Part shown: positions 25,793-34,999 of the stretch, one piece after another
Numbering within the stretch: position 1 is the first letter of the stretch
Layout of the letters: every line of letters starts with the position of its first letter
Assembly: GCA_029582155.1 (NCBI GenBank)
Contig: CM055906.1
Coordinates: 10,783,101-10,847,100 of the forward strand
Direction of reading: 5' to 3'
DNA length: 64,000 bases
Source: Panopea generosa
Lineage: Eukaryota > Mollusca > Bivalvia > Adapedonta > Hiatellidae
Notes under the pieces: generated by a model
Told to the model about the DNA's origin: nothing
The model's database searches: none
The model's input: only the letters and a program-made list of their open reading frames with translations
Position numbers and translations under genes: made by a program

Positions 25793-28700
25793 GGAGATAA
25801 TTATTTGTGAATAACCCAGACATAAATGTACAGACCAGACTATGGTGAGTGCCGCTAGCTACAATGCAAACCATAGATACAATACCAAGGCCTCTGCCAA
25901 ACCAAAATATTTGGTGTCGACCATGACTTATATACTATGGAATTACATGCAACACATCCGGACAGGGTGGACAAATTTACATACATGAAGTGATAGCTTT
26001 ATATGAGTAGGATCCATTTAAGGATTCATGACTACTCACATGCTATATAAAAGACATATTTATAAACCCGTTGGATCATATAGATACAATGAATTCATAT
26101 ATATTTAATTTCATAAAGGGAGATAATTAAATTCACAACAACGGAATTTACGATTTTTGGGATCTTTTCAGATGCTCATTCACAATGCATGATATATATA
26201 TGGAGATAATTATATATATATATATATATACAGTATAACTTCCATATATCGAACTTCAATATATCGAATTTCTCGGTATATCGAACTTTTTCTCAAGTCC
26301 CAACTTTTTTCCTTCTAAATCTATATGGAAAAACCGCAAATATATCGAAGTTATACATATCGAATTTTTCAGTATATCGAAGTTTTTTCACGACCCCAAA
26401 GAGTCCTTTTACACATCATTAACCATTTATGTATCGAATATCAATTACCTGTTCAAAATTTCTCGCGGGAGTGATGTACATGTATTTCACACCTGCGGTG
26501 CACCATTGCGATAATCGTAGGAACAAAGGCCCCGCTGATCATATAGCGTAAAGTCCCTTCGAGTGCTCAGATAAATGTTTGTTAGGAGTCACACTTTAAT
26601 AAACATTTGATTACTTAAAGGCAGAATGGTGATAATTTACTGATAAAAATAATAACTTCGTGTACGCAAACATTGCGGCTGCGTCTGTCATGATTACAAA
26701 TACGTGATACGTGATTACATAACGTACGTGTAAATCGCACGCATTGTATGACGTTTAGTTTCGTATCATGTTATCTTACAAGTGTAATTTATGAACATTT
26801 ATTTATGTTTATTGTACATGTATGTTGATGTTTTATTCATGTGTGTTTGTACCAACTGATGTGCTGATGAAATATTCATGTACATGTATGTGCTTATTTT
26901 CGTATACCGGAAGTGCTCCATGTAAGTTTTTATGTTTGTACATGTTTGTAGTGCTATAGTTATATTGATTTTTAAATGACATGCAGGAATTCAATCAATA
27001 ATAAACTCGATTTAATTCAGTTTTTTTTTCAACTTACCCTTACTAGTAAACGTATGACAGGTAGATCTACGGTCATTTACATGTTGCGATCTCATTAACA
27101 ATCGAACTTTTACCATTACCATCGAGTGATCCAGACATGCACATATATCGAAGTCCCGGTATATCGAACTTTTCATGACGGTCCCCTGAACTTCGATATA
27201 TGGAAGTTATACTGTATATATATATATATATCTACAGGTACTTCTATTGTAAATTTAACTATATGCCGTATATAAGAAATCTATAAAACCAATTACTTCT
27301 ATAATTTTATGATTACTAAATATTTTAAGTACATATAAGTAATTCTTGTTGGTGTTTTAATGGTAATGATGATTTATAGTTTTTTAAATTGAATTTGAAA
27401 ATTTTCCTAATAGTATAATATTTATATTGGTAACCAGACAAAAGTCCCTTTGTCCAAAAATCCACACAAGGACAAAAAATGCCCCTTGGCAGATTTCAGA
27501 AAGTGGACAAAAGCCCCCTTGATAGATTTAAGAAGGAGGACAAAAGCTCCTTGGTTACTTTTAAACAGTAACTGGACAAACGCCCCTTGCCCATCAACTG
27601 AATGTTGTTGTTTGAAGATAATTATTAATTAAAGTTTACAGTTTGCCCACAATATCAAAGGCCAAGTGTGTTAAAGTTAACAGTTTGCCTGCAATATCAA
27701 AGACCAAGTATGTTAACGATAACAGTTTGCCAACAATATCAAAGGCCAGGTATGTTAAAGTTAACAGTTTGCCCACAATATCAAAGACCAAGTATGTTAA
27801 AGATAACAGTTTGCCCACTATATCAAAGGCCAGGTATATTAAAGTTAACAGTTTGCCCACAATATTAAAGACCAAGTATGTTAAAGTTTACAGTTTGCCC
27901 GCAATATTAAAGGCCAAAGTATGTTACCACAATATTAAAGACCAAGTATGTTAAAGTTTACAGTTTGCCCACAATATTAAAGGCCAAGTATGTTAAAGTT
28001 TACAGTTTGCCCGCAATATCAAAGGCCAAGTATGTTAAAGTTAACAGTTTGCCCGCAATATCAAAGACCAGGTATGTTAAAAATAACAGTTTGCCCACAA
28101 TATCAAAGGCCAGGTATGTTAAAGTTTACCTGCAATATCAAAGACCAAGTACGTTAACGATAACAGTTTGCCAACAATATCAAAGGCCAGGTATGTTAAA
28201 GTTAACAGTTTGCCCACAATATCAAAGACCTAGTATGTTAAAGATAACAGTTTGCCCACTATATCAAAGGCCAGGTATGTTAAAGTTAACAGTTTGCCCA
28301 CAATATTAAAGACCAAGTATGTTCAAGTTTGCCCGCAATATTAAAGGCCAAGTATGTTACCACAATATTAAAGACCAAGTATGTTAAAGTTTACAGTTTG
28401 CCCACAATATTAAAGGCCAAGTATGTTAAAGTTTACAGTTTGCCCACAATATCAAAGGCCAAGTATGTTAAAGTTAACAGTTTGCCCGCAATATCAAAGA
28501 CCAGGTATGTTAAAAATAACAGTTTGCCCACAATATCAAAGGCCAGGTATGTTAAAGTTAACAGTTTGCCCACAATATTAAAGACCAAGTATGTTAAAGT
28601 TTACAGTTTGCCCTCAATATTAAAGGCCAAGTATGTTAAAGTTTACAGTTTGCCCACAATATTAAAGGCCAAGTATGTTAAAGTTTACAGTTGCCCACAA

Positions 28701-30922
28701 TATTAAAGGCCGAGTATGTTTAAGTTTACAGTTTGCCCACAATATTAAAGGCCCAGTATGTTAAAGTTTACAGTTTGCCCACAATATTAAAGGCCAAGTA
28801 TGTTAAAGTTCATTGAGTTAAAGCATTCATTTATATAATGTAACACATAGATTCTTGAATTGTGCTACATTACTAAACAGATGAGCATGTGATGACTTAG
28901 TATAAGAAGTGTTGATTCAATAAGTTAACATAATCTAGTGATTTATCACACATCATGTAATACTAACCTGGCTTCTTCCCCTGAAGTCCTTTAGCACTAT
29001 GAACTGAAATGAAATAGAAATACTGAGACTGTTACTGTATTACTGTGCAACATGATAATTATGAAAGATTAAAGGGAGCTTGTTTGTGAAGGAAGCGGAT
29101 GGGTGGTGAACTTGAGGGTGTTAACCTAGCGGCTTGTTTTAAGGAAAATATTTGAGTTTACACGGGGTGTTTCTTGCATACCAGAGAAGAATATATGCAG
29201 TTTTACCAGGTCTGAATATTTCTATCATGCACTAGAGCCAAGACAAATTTCTTGCACCGTGACATTGGAACTTTCTATATATCTAGAAGAATTTCATTTG
29301 AGTAAGCAACCAAAATTTGTATTAAAAAAAAACAAGCAGTTTGCGACACGCTGGGTTTCCTTAAAATTTTTGTTAGTTTTTTTTTAGTGTTGGTGAAAAT
29401 ATAAATCAATTAAAGGAAGAAACTTGTCATGTCATAATGTCTAATTAAGATATAATTAAGATCAATAATTATATACAGACCCCATATATAGTAAAAATCG
29501 TTGGGAGGGAAAAATGCAGTTACATAATTCAGGAAATCGTTTATGATACAGAGGAGCTTGTTTAACCTCCTCTTTCTTCTCTCCCTTTTCTCTCAGCAGG
29601 GTTCTCCACAGGAAGGAATGCAAGGGCTGGGGTTAGAGCATGTAAACACCTTCAACACATTTTCAAGCGCTGTGTAAGGCACTAATTGAATTATTTTTCA
29701 TTGGTACAACTTGAATTAATCAGTTAAAGTCATCATATTTAGTATGTTTCATTTTAAGCCTTGTAAATGAAAAAGAATATGAAATATGAAAAGATAAGAA
29801 AAAAAAAGATTGAAAGGAAAGTAAGCATTTGCAAAATTTTGTTTAAGATTTCAAGTACTAGGGGAATACCATTTCTGATAGTCAGGTGCTGCTGCTTCTG
29901 TGCCTGTTGAGAAGCATGCTCTGGTAGTTTATTTGCAATATAATTAATCTACAATAGTCGTAATGACTGTGCATTCCTACATGTATTATACATGTATATA
30001 ATACACCAGCTAACCACATAACAGATCCATTACAACTTACAGTATATGCATTTTATATCTTTATTATTAACGATACAGACACTAAAACAGATGTTATAAA
30101 ATATGATGCATTTCATAATAAAGACAACATTAATGGTATTGGTTTTCCTTTATTGGAATAAAACAACAATGAAACTGTAACGCTGTACATCTTCTGGCCA
30201 GGTTTTTGTATATAGGATACCTGCCTGTGGTTGGATGTAACAGTTACTGTAGCAGTCAAATTACATTGTCATGTCTAATAATACAGTCTAGTCTGTCTTA
30301 ATATAGCCAGTGAAGGAAAGGAGAAAATGGCCTTTTAAGACAGGTTGTTGGTTTTAAAATACTGGTTAATTTTCTCTGAAAGCATATATATGGAACATAA
30401 CAAATGTGACAGGTGGCTAATCAACAGAAGTGACCATTTCCACAGGTTTAACTGTCTTAAGAGATAACTTTCTGCTGGTTCTCGGATTTAAAGTTTTATA
30501 TCTATACTAATTTTATTTCATCTCAACTGTGAAGTAAGCTCAGAGCTTATATTAACGACGCTGTAGTATGTTTCCTGGGTACAGCCAGTACTTACTATTG
30601 TTTTTAAGAGGTCATCAAGTTAAGCCTAATAGATCGAACCTGCAACCTCTTGCATGAGAGACCCACCATTCCCACTACACAACTGCCAGGCTCAAGTTAT
30701 TGGCTCGATACATGATCCACGATTTATTTTTGCATACGGTATCAGATATTTGTCATTTTACCAGAGATTGGTATATTCTTCACAGTATCAGACAAGGCTA
30801 TCTTCAAGACTTGATATATGTAAGGTGCACCATAGTAACCTTTATTAGTGTAGGAATGACATGCACTTATACAGTATATTTTTCAACATACCAATTATAG
30901 TAATTTCATCAGGGTCTGACAT
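20395..30922 (-). CDS. Class I Rab11 family-interacting protein with C2, TIG and Rab11-binding domains (7 coding exons)
   Basis: Join on the minus strand: 30922-30892, 29003-28968, 25604-25499, 25043-24074, 22785-22605, 21735-21679, 20519-20395. Every junction has GT/AG sites and phases match, giving 1506 nt and 501 residues. Known class I Rab11-FIPs bind membranes through an N-terminal C2 domain and Rab11 through a C-terminal coiled coil, acting in recycling-endosome traffic; human FIP2 is of similar length. Here the C2 domain spans about residues 5-122, a basic/Ser-rich linker 140-245, a Sec5-like TIG domain about 251-339, an NPF motif 350-352 (EH-domain ligand type), a Ser/Pro-rich segment 382-440, and a coiled coil with YIDKLVAK...CPEAL at 472-488, which aligns with the family's YID...PxxL core. 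The start is the first ATG after an in-frame 5' leader. The TIG domain is unexpected. The upstream promoter exon was not located. Gene structure is firm; the FIP name is strong but rests on motif recall. Confidence 0.85.
21679..21735 (-). CDS. Rab11-FIP coding exon 6 (coiled coil)
   Basis: A 57-nt exon, acceptor TATATAG, donor GCAG|GTATGT. It codes residues 442-460, HVSKEELQGKIIKLEEENA. The heptad-like spacing of L/I/L and the charged positions fit the start of the FIP C-terminal coiled coil (EEL...K...L). The size and phase join exons 5 and 7 without a frame change. Confidence 0.75.
21862..22198. mobile_element. 337-bp MITE with 35-bp TIRs and TA flanks, in a Rab11-FIP intron
   Basis: The left end is CTGAACCAAAAAAGAAACTT and continues TCCCTAAGTTTGAA. 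The right end is its reverse complement with one change (TCGCTAAG). TA lies at both borders (21862-21863, 22197-22198), as for Tc1/mariner-type elements. It lies in the intron between coding exons 6 and 5. No coding capacity. Confidence 0.85.
22605..22785 (-). CDS. Rab11-FIP coding exon 5 (Ser/Pro-rich linker)
   Basis: A 181-nt exon, acceptor TATCAG, donor GAAC|GTAAGT. It codes residues 382-441, rich in S, P, T, K and R (SPTTNGSPVAKSPGSSTPTPP, then HVRRASESVV). RRASES is a good basophilic phosphorylation-type site. The 1.3-kb intron before it is mostly a 26-bp minisatellite. Confidence 0.8.
22860..23935. repeat. Minisatellite, ~26-bp unit, about 40 copies, in a Rab11-FIP intron
   Basis: The unit is GACAATAGAGACAAACTTAC plus ATTCCT, with variants in the AGAGAC/AGAGGC/AGAAAC part and shortened units near 23495-23730. 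On the gene's sense strand each full unit reads ...AATGTAAGTTTG..., a consensus splice donor hexamer. It fills most of the intron between exons 4 and 5. Confidence 0.95.
24074..25043 (-). CDS. Rab11-FIP coding exon 4 (end of C2, linker, TIG domain, NPF)
   Basis: A 970-nt exon, acceptor TTACAG, donor AAG|GTATAT, coding residues 58-381. It completes the C2 domain (DQIFFIVTEKDDILGQISIP). A basic, serine-rich linker follows with several possible kinase sites (RRRMAS, KKLSRS). Next comes a TIG fold: PNSGP..YPTRLTIEGRNLG, an SDILCLKIAG strand, RIYCTT, and a GGIGKLENGFTFYEE end. It resembles the N-terminal TIG domain of exocyst Sec5 (TI.GENLG, SGG pattern). An acidic tail carries SLNPF. All of it lies in one exon, so the TIG is not an assembly or splice-prediction artefact. 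Confidence 0.9.
25300..25445. repeat. Purine-rich tract in a Rab11-FIP intron
   Basis: The plus strand is mostly G and A (GAGAAGAGAGGTAGGAGTGG, GAGGAAGAGAAGAGATTAGA). The transcript is therefore pyrimidine-rich here, upstream of the exon 4 acceptor. Confidence 0.6.
25499..25604 (-). CDS. Rab11-FIP coding exon 3 (C2 domain)
   Basis: A 106-nt exon, acceptor TTTTCAG, donor GT|GTAAGT. It codes residues 23-57, including RHKYSVIFGLGATKFRTAVV and NPDWNEET. These are the C2 core strands, with the conserved P.WNEE turn. Flanking introns are about 0.45 kb and 3.4 kb; the larger one holds the pogo-like element and a 42-bp minisatellite. Confidence 0.85.
25622..25755. repeat. Tandem repeat, ~35-45-bp unit, about 4 copies, with adjoining (AT)n
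   Basis: TCTCCATGTACTTCTATTGT and AAATATATATAATATATCC variants repeat. An (AT)n run follows at 25760-25792. A further copy of the unit (GGTACTTCTATTGTAAAT) lies at 27238, beyond the pogo-like element. Confidence 0.7.
26231..27214. mobile_element. Pogo-like non-autonomous DNA transposon in a Rab11-FIP intron
   Basis: The ends are CAGTATAACTTCCATATATC and its exact inverted copy, continuing GAAsTTCA with one change. They are bounded by TA within (TA)n. Further TATCGAA motifs lie just inside both ends. CAG termini, a TA target and TATCGAA subterminal repeats fit the pogo/Tigger group. The 984-bp body has no transposase frame. It sits in the intron between coding exons 3 and 2. Confidence 0.8.
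27640..28808. repeat. Minisatellite, 42-bp unit, about 27 copies, in a Rab11-FIP intron
   Basis: The unit is AAAGTTAACAGTTTGCCCAC plus AATATCAAAGGCCAAGTATG TT, with frequent AACAG/TACAG, ATC/ATT and GGCC/GACC variants and some shortened units. Because 42 is a multiple of three, long open frames appear on both strands. They are intronic and not genes. Confidence 0.95.
28968..29003 (-). CDS. Rab11-FIP coding exon 2 (C2 domain)
   Basis: A 36-nt micro-exon with acceptor TTTCAG and donor CCAG|GTTAGT. It codes residues 11-22, HSAKGLQGKKP after the split valine. This matches the early C2 strand and loop of FIP proteins (V.QAKGL..K pattern). Phase 1 on both sides keeps the frame with its neighbours. 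Confidence 0.8.
29610..29935 (+). repeat. Unclassified dispersed repeat, copy 1
   Basis: It shares, in order, AAGGAATGCAAGGGCTG, a TTGAATTAT segment, CATCATATTTAGTATGTTTC, GAAAGTAAGC and a GGGGAATACCATTT...GATAGTCA segment with the reverse complement of 40425-40755. It lies in the intron between coding exons 2 and 1. Confidence 0.6.
30284..30454. mobile_element. MITE with CAGTC termini, copy 2
   Basis: The left end CAGTCTAGTCTGTCTTAATA and the right end CCACAGGTTTAACTG are inverted relatives. The body shares AAATGGCCTTTTAAGACAGG with copy 1 at 7294. It lies in the intron between coding exons 1 and 2, close to exon 1. Confidence 0.6.
30610..30700 (-). mobile_element. tRNA-like SINE head remnant
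   Basis: On the minus strand, GGCAGTTGTGTAGTGGGAAT is followed by a good B box (AGGTTGCAGGTTCGATCTAT). The body beyond is not clear. It lies in the first coding intron. Confidence 0.4.
30892..30922 (-). CDS. Rab11-FIP coding exon 1 (start codon)
   Basis: Codes MSDPDEITII plus the first base of a split codon. The donor reads G|GTATGT. The exon extends 5' as untranslated leader to 30999, where a TTTCCAG acceptor lies. So at least one further non-coding exon must lie upstream at higher coordinates. The first beta strand of the C2 domain begins here. Confidence 0.8.
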
Positions 30923-30999
30923 GTCTAACTTCCAGTTGGTTGCAGTCGCCAGAGTGGACCAATTCACAGAATCATTTCTTCAGTTAACTCAAAGTCTAT
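30923..30999 (-). other. 5' untranslated part of Rab11-FIP exon 1
   Basis: This 77-nt leader runs from the acceptor (tttccag at 31000-31006) to the start codon. An ATG earlier in the leader is followed within a few codons by an in-frame stop (ATGATTCTGTGA), so it does not compete for the main start. A near-copy of the acceptor and first leader bases lies at 31599-31653. Confidence 0.6.
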
Positions 31000-31239
31000 C
31001 TGGAAATAGAGAACATTTAAAACAAAAGTAATTAATACAATTATTAAGAATAGATAAATAATCACTTATATATAATCAATCCTAAGTTTTATCAAAGTGC
31101 ACAAGTAGATAAGCTCAGAGTCATGGGGTGTTACATATGTTGTACATCCTGGTCTGGAAGGAAATATTAGTGCCAGAAGGTTTGTATAATAGTCTGTCAC
31201 AAATTGGGTACATCCTGTATAGTGTTAATTATAAGTTTT

Positions 31240-31590
31240 TGAGTGATGGGTATAAGTAGTTAATGAATGGAACTGACCAATGAAAGAAAGGACTAATTAG
31301 GTTGATTAGGGAGTTTAAAGATTATGACAGAGATGATAGAGTGATACTGAATAATGGGAGGAGTTTGAGAAGAAAGAGTGTGAAATATTGAAATATGTAG
31401 GTTAAGTAAGAAAAAGGAGGTTGAAAGGTTAGGAGAAAGAAGGAAAAAGGAGATTGAGGGGTTAAGATGTGAAAGTAGGTTGAGAAATGAAGGTTAAGAT
31501 AGTTAGGAAATAAGGAGAAACAAAGTTAAATAGGGAACATTTGAAGTGAAGAAGAATTAAGAAGTTAATGTTAAGGTGAACTGTGAGATA
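31240..31590. repeat. C-depleted, purine-rich tract
   Basis: For about 350 nt the plus strand consists almost only of A, G and T (for example AGGAGAAAGAAGGAAAAAGG). It lies between the two copies of the Rab11-FIP leader acceptor and would be transcribed as a G-poor, pyrimidine-rich intron. Confidence 0.7.
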
Positions 31591-31598
31591 TGAACTGG

Positions 31599-31653
31599 AT
31601 CATTTCTTCAGTTAGCTCAAAGTCTATCTGGAAATAAAGAACATTTAAAACAC
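31599..31653 (-). repeat. Duplicate of the Rab11-FIP exon 1 acceptor and leader start
   Basis: It matches 30971-31025 over 55 nt with only about three differences. It keeps the polypyrimidine-TTTCCAG acceptor and the first ~28 leader bases, but no donor follows directly. Confidence 0.75.
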
Positions 31654-31961
31654 ACGATTACTAAACCTGTCAATAACAATTACCGGTAAGGAAATAAAAA
31701 AGTATCTCTGGCTCATGTTTTACATTCAAAATCAAGGCTGAAATTAAATCTAAAGCAAACAAGATTCTATTTATATACGACATAATCAATACCTTAACTT
31801 TCAATGGCAAATCTGTTTAATTTGTTTGGAACAAACAAGCTTACATGTTATACCTGTCTCAAATATAATGTTTCAACAAACCATTTACACATATTTCACC
31901 ATGGACCCTCAAATTATATGAAATAATACTAAGTCTTGTCCCTCAGTTTCAAACAAAACTA

Positions 31962-32227
31962 GCCGGGCCCGTTTAGCTCAGTCGGTTACGTGTCTGACTA
32001 TCAATCCAGGGGATGGAGTTCGAATCCCCCGCCCGGCAAAAGTCTCCGTGATGATTGATATACGACATTGTGTCTAATTATCATTCATCTCTCACCACTG
32101 ATTCAAGTGGGAAAGTTATCAGTTACTTACGGAGACGGGTGTGCTCGAGTACTGGTTTATCCCAGGAAACAGTGGTTATGTGAACTGATCGTCTGTTAGC
32201 CCTCGATGGCATAAAAATGACGCTAAA

Positions 32228-32258
<31 letters not shown>
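31962..32258 (+). mobile_element. Young, complete tRNA-derived SINE with 12-bp target duplication
   Basis: The tRNA-like head 31962-32037 has a perfect 7-bp acceptor stem (GCCGGGC / GCCCGGC), an A box TAGCTCAGTCGG at 31974 and a B box AGTTCGAATCC at 32017. A ~190-bp body and an (ATCA)n tail follow. TCAAACAAAACT flanks it on both sides (31949-31960, 32255-32266, the latter overlapping the tail). It is the best-preserved copy of the family that also occurs at 985, 5620 and 43000. Confidence 0.9.
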
Positions 32259-32269
32259 ACAAAACTTAA

Positions 32270-33600
32270 AACTGATTAACTCACAGTTCAATCGCATGAA
32301 ATCAATGTAACTTTTAGTAAAGTATTATAGACATTCCAGTCACACATCTCCCAAAACATACAGCTGCAATCTTATCAAAATATTAACAAGTGAAAAGATA
32401 TAAAATACATTTTATCAATGCTAACTTGCTACATTGACACCTCATTGTGCACATTTCATGATTAACAACAACATGTACTACCCAGTATGTCATATTTACA
32501 GAAAACAGATACAGACATAAATATTGTTTTCTAGACAACAACTCTCTCAAAAGTGCCCGCACATTAAGCTTCCGTTGTCATAATCTACTGGTATCATGTT
32601 ATTTGGATATTAACAACACAAACAATAAATAATTCATCAATGACGCCATACTACATTGTAACCATACGCCTCTGAAATACTCATGAGTAACCACTGAGTG
32701 GCAATTGGCTCACAACACAAAATGGATGTAGTAATTATTTTTTCTACAATATTGCTAGACATCACCACTGATAATTTTTGATGATGGCAATATTCAGAAG
32801 TGATTATTTGATCAATTTGCTACCACAGACCTCCCTGGCAGTACTACTGAGTAATGGTAAATCAATATCGGTGAGAAAATTACAACCAATCCCCATGGAG
32901 AGATTGTAATTATATAAGAAAATATTGCCTATATGTGACTTCTCTCATAAACAACAATAGTAATATCAATACTAACTTACTAGGTATGTCATATATACTT
33001 GCTAATTTATTATAGTAGACTATTCCAATGGGGGATCTACTCTTTGAAAACAAACAGTGTACCCCTACTCACAGTTTATATTGGAATCCACTTTATTTAC
33101 TATAAAACATGTGTGCCGATTCAAATTTTGTGTTGCACACCCTAAGAACCCCTCTCCGTCTTAACAGAAATCCTAGATCTACCCCTGTCTTCCATCTAAT
33201 TTTGGTGGCATTCCAATATTATTTAGTAGTGGTTTTATACCATTCATTTAATGAAAGTAAAATGATGTTGTCAACACTAATAAAAATGTGTGTTACTCAC
33301 AGGCTTACTGCGCGAACCAATGAAACGACTTTTAAGTGGAAAGTCTACAAACTAGTCTGTGAGTTTGGGACAATGTTCCCCAAAATCTACCTAAATGCCT
33401 AGCATATCCCAAGGACTGATGATTAGACTGCCTTCACATAATAATATACTGTTGAAATAAAATGCAAAACCCCATCCCAAATAAACTAAATCACTTCAAA
33501 ACAATTACAATTGTTTTATGAATATCAAAACACTTAAATCGCTATCAAGGTTTTTTCTTTGTTCCAAATTGAAAACTGGAATGTCTTAATGGATACTTTA
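32270..33600. other. Upstream region of the Rab11-FIP gene, nothing coding seen
   Basis: No exon with convincing protein motifs; a plus-strand open frame of 97 codons at 33109 has none. The missing first exon of the gene could lie here or farther right. Confidence 0.4.
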
Positions 33601-33785
33601 CAGGAGAGTTCTAGGTCTGGTCGGCCTGGTGTCAGTATAATGTGACTGTGTGGGGTATCATACCATGTGTCTGTGGCATGGTACTCTAGTGTGACAGCGC
33701 TTAGAATACTGTCTCAAGTAGACACCATCGCGATATGACTGAAAAATTGTTGAAAGCGACGCTAAACACCATACAACAACAACTA
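33600..33785 (+). mobile_element. V-type SINE 3' part
   Basis: It ends with ATCGCGATATGACTGAAAAA, TTGTTGAAAGCGACGCTAAA and CACCATACAACAACAACT. This is the conserved tail shared by many mollusc and fish V-SINEs (from memory). The 5' part is diverged and its tRNA head was not resolved. Confidence 0.55.
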
Positions 33786-34894
33786 AATGGATACCTTATA
33801 AACAAACTGACATTACAGCAAATTACAACAGGTATCAGACTGAGTATGATGTATATTTTATATGCCCAGTTACTATGGTATTCCTTATGTAAGATATTGT
33901 GACAGCTGTAAAAAAGAGATAGTGTACTCCTTGCACAGTCAGTCATTTATCACCTATCTACCTATTATCCATGTCATGTTGATATAACATAGTTTCCAGG
34001 CTACATATTAAATGATAGTTGCATTACCTTATATGGAACCAAACTCATGTCTCTTTAAATAAAGTTTATTTGATGAGACTTTCAAAATGCAATGGTCAAG
34101 TCAAATTTAATTATTCATGTGCATTTACCGGTATATACAATGCATAATATAAACTTAATTGGTTGTCTGTATGCAATTTCTGAGGTGAAGGCTCAGTTTT
34201 CAAAATATTTAGAGATATGATTGAGGAAATTTAATGTCACCTTGAGGGAAAATATAGGATTTTTCAGAATACTAGCATTTACAAGGTTCCGTGTTACATG
34301 TACCAAAATAACAGAATTGGTAATTGAGGGTTGCTTATGTGATGTCAAAGAAATAGCGAATCGATGTCCCATGATTAAATAAGTGTTATACACAGACCAA
34401 ACCTAACCAATGGTCACTCTGGTTTTAGTGTTATAAGGTTTATATTACAAACCAGTTTTATTCAGGTTTTATTGCCAATCGTAAAAGAAATAATTATGTT
34501 TCTTCCCAAATTGAAAGACAGAATTACTAAGATCAACATTTGTTTAACATGTGCTTTATCATATTTTGTAACAAGAATTCTTTTTCCATAATGACTACAC
34601 TGAAATAAAACAAACTGTTTTCCTAAAAAAGAACCCAAAGGTGAGTTCAGCAAGTTAGATTAATTAGGGTTGAAATTTGGTAAAATAAGTGAAGGGTGGT
34701 ATATCCACCAAATAGTTTGGTCATTTGAATGGTAAAATCAAAGTTGGGTTCAGTAATCACAAGGTAACAACTATTAATATGGGAGTTGAAGTAGTAGTGA
34801 TGTCGTATTCCCTGGTATAACCCATTAGGCAATATTAGATATAGACACAACTCAGCAAGTCACAGACTATTCATACCACCTACATATTTAAAGG

Positions 34895-34980
34895 TAAGGG
34901 CGATTCAACACAGAGACAGGGGTTCAAACTCATGGAATGAAGTCAGATATGTGACAAACTGAGCTAGCAGGACCATTTAG
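34895..34980 (-). mobile_element. tRNA-like SINE head
   Basis: On the minus strand, CTGCTAGCTCAGTTTGTCAC carries an A box, and GAGTTTGAACCCCTGTCTCT a B box. No matching body was traced. Confidence 0.45.
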
Positions 34981-34999
34981 GAAAACATATGGCATTCCA

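Noticed and set aside
27643-28706. Long plus-strand open frames of 103-125 codons with repeated peptides
   Set aside because: They are the 42-bp minisatellite, which stays open because its unit is a multiple of three. They lie antisense in an intron and have no start context or domain.
31962-32037. A functional tRNA gene
   Set aside because: The cloverleaf-like head has a good acceptor stem and boxes, but it runs on into a SINE body with an ATCA tail and target duplication.
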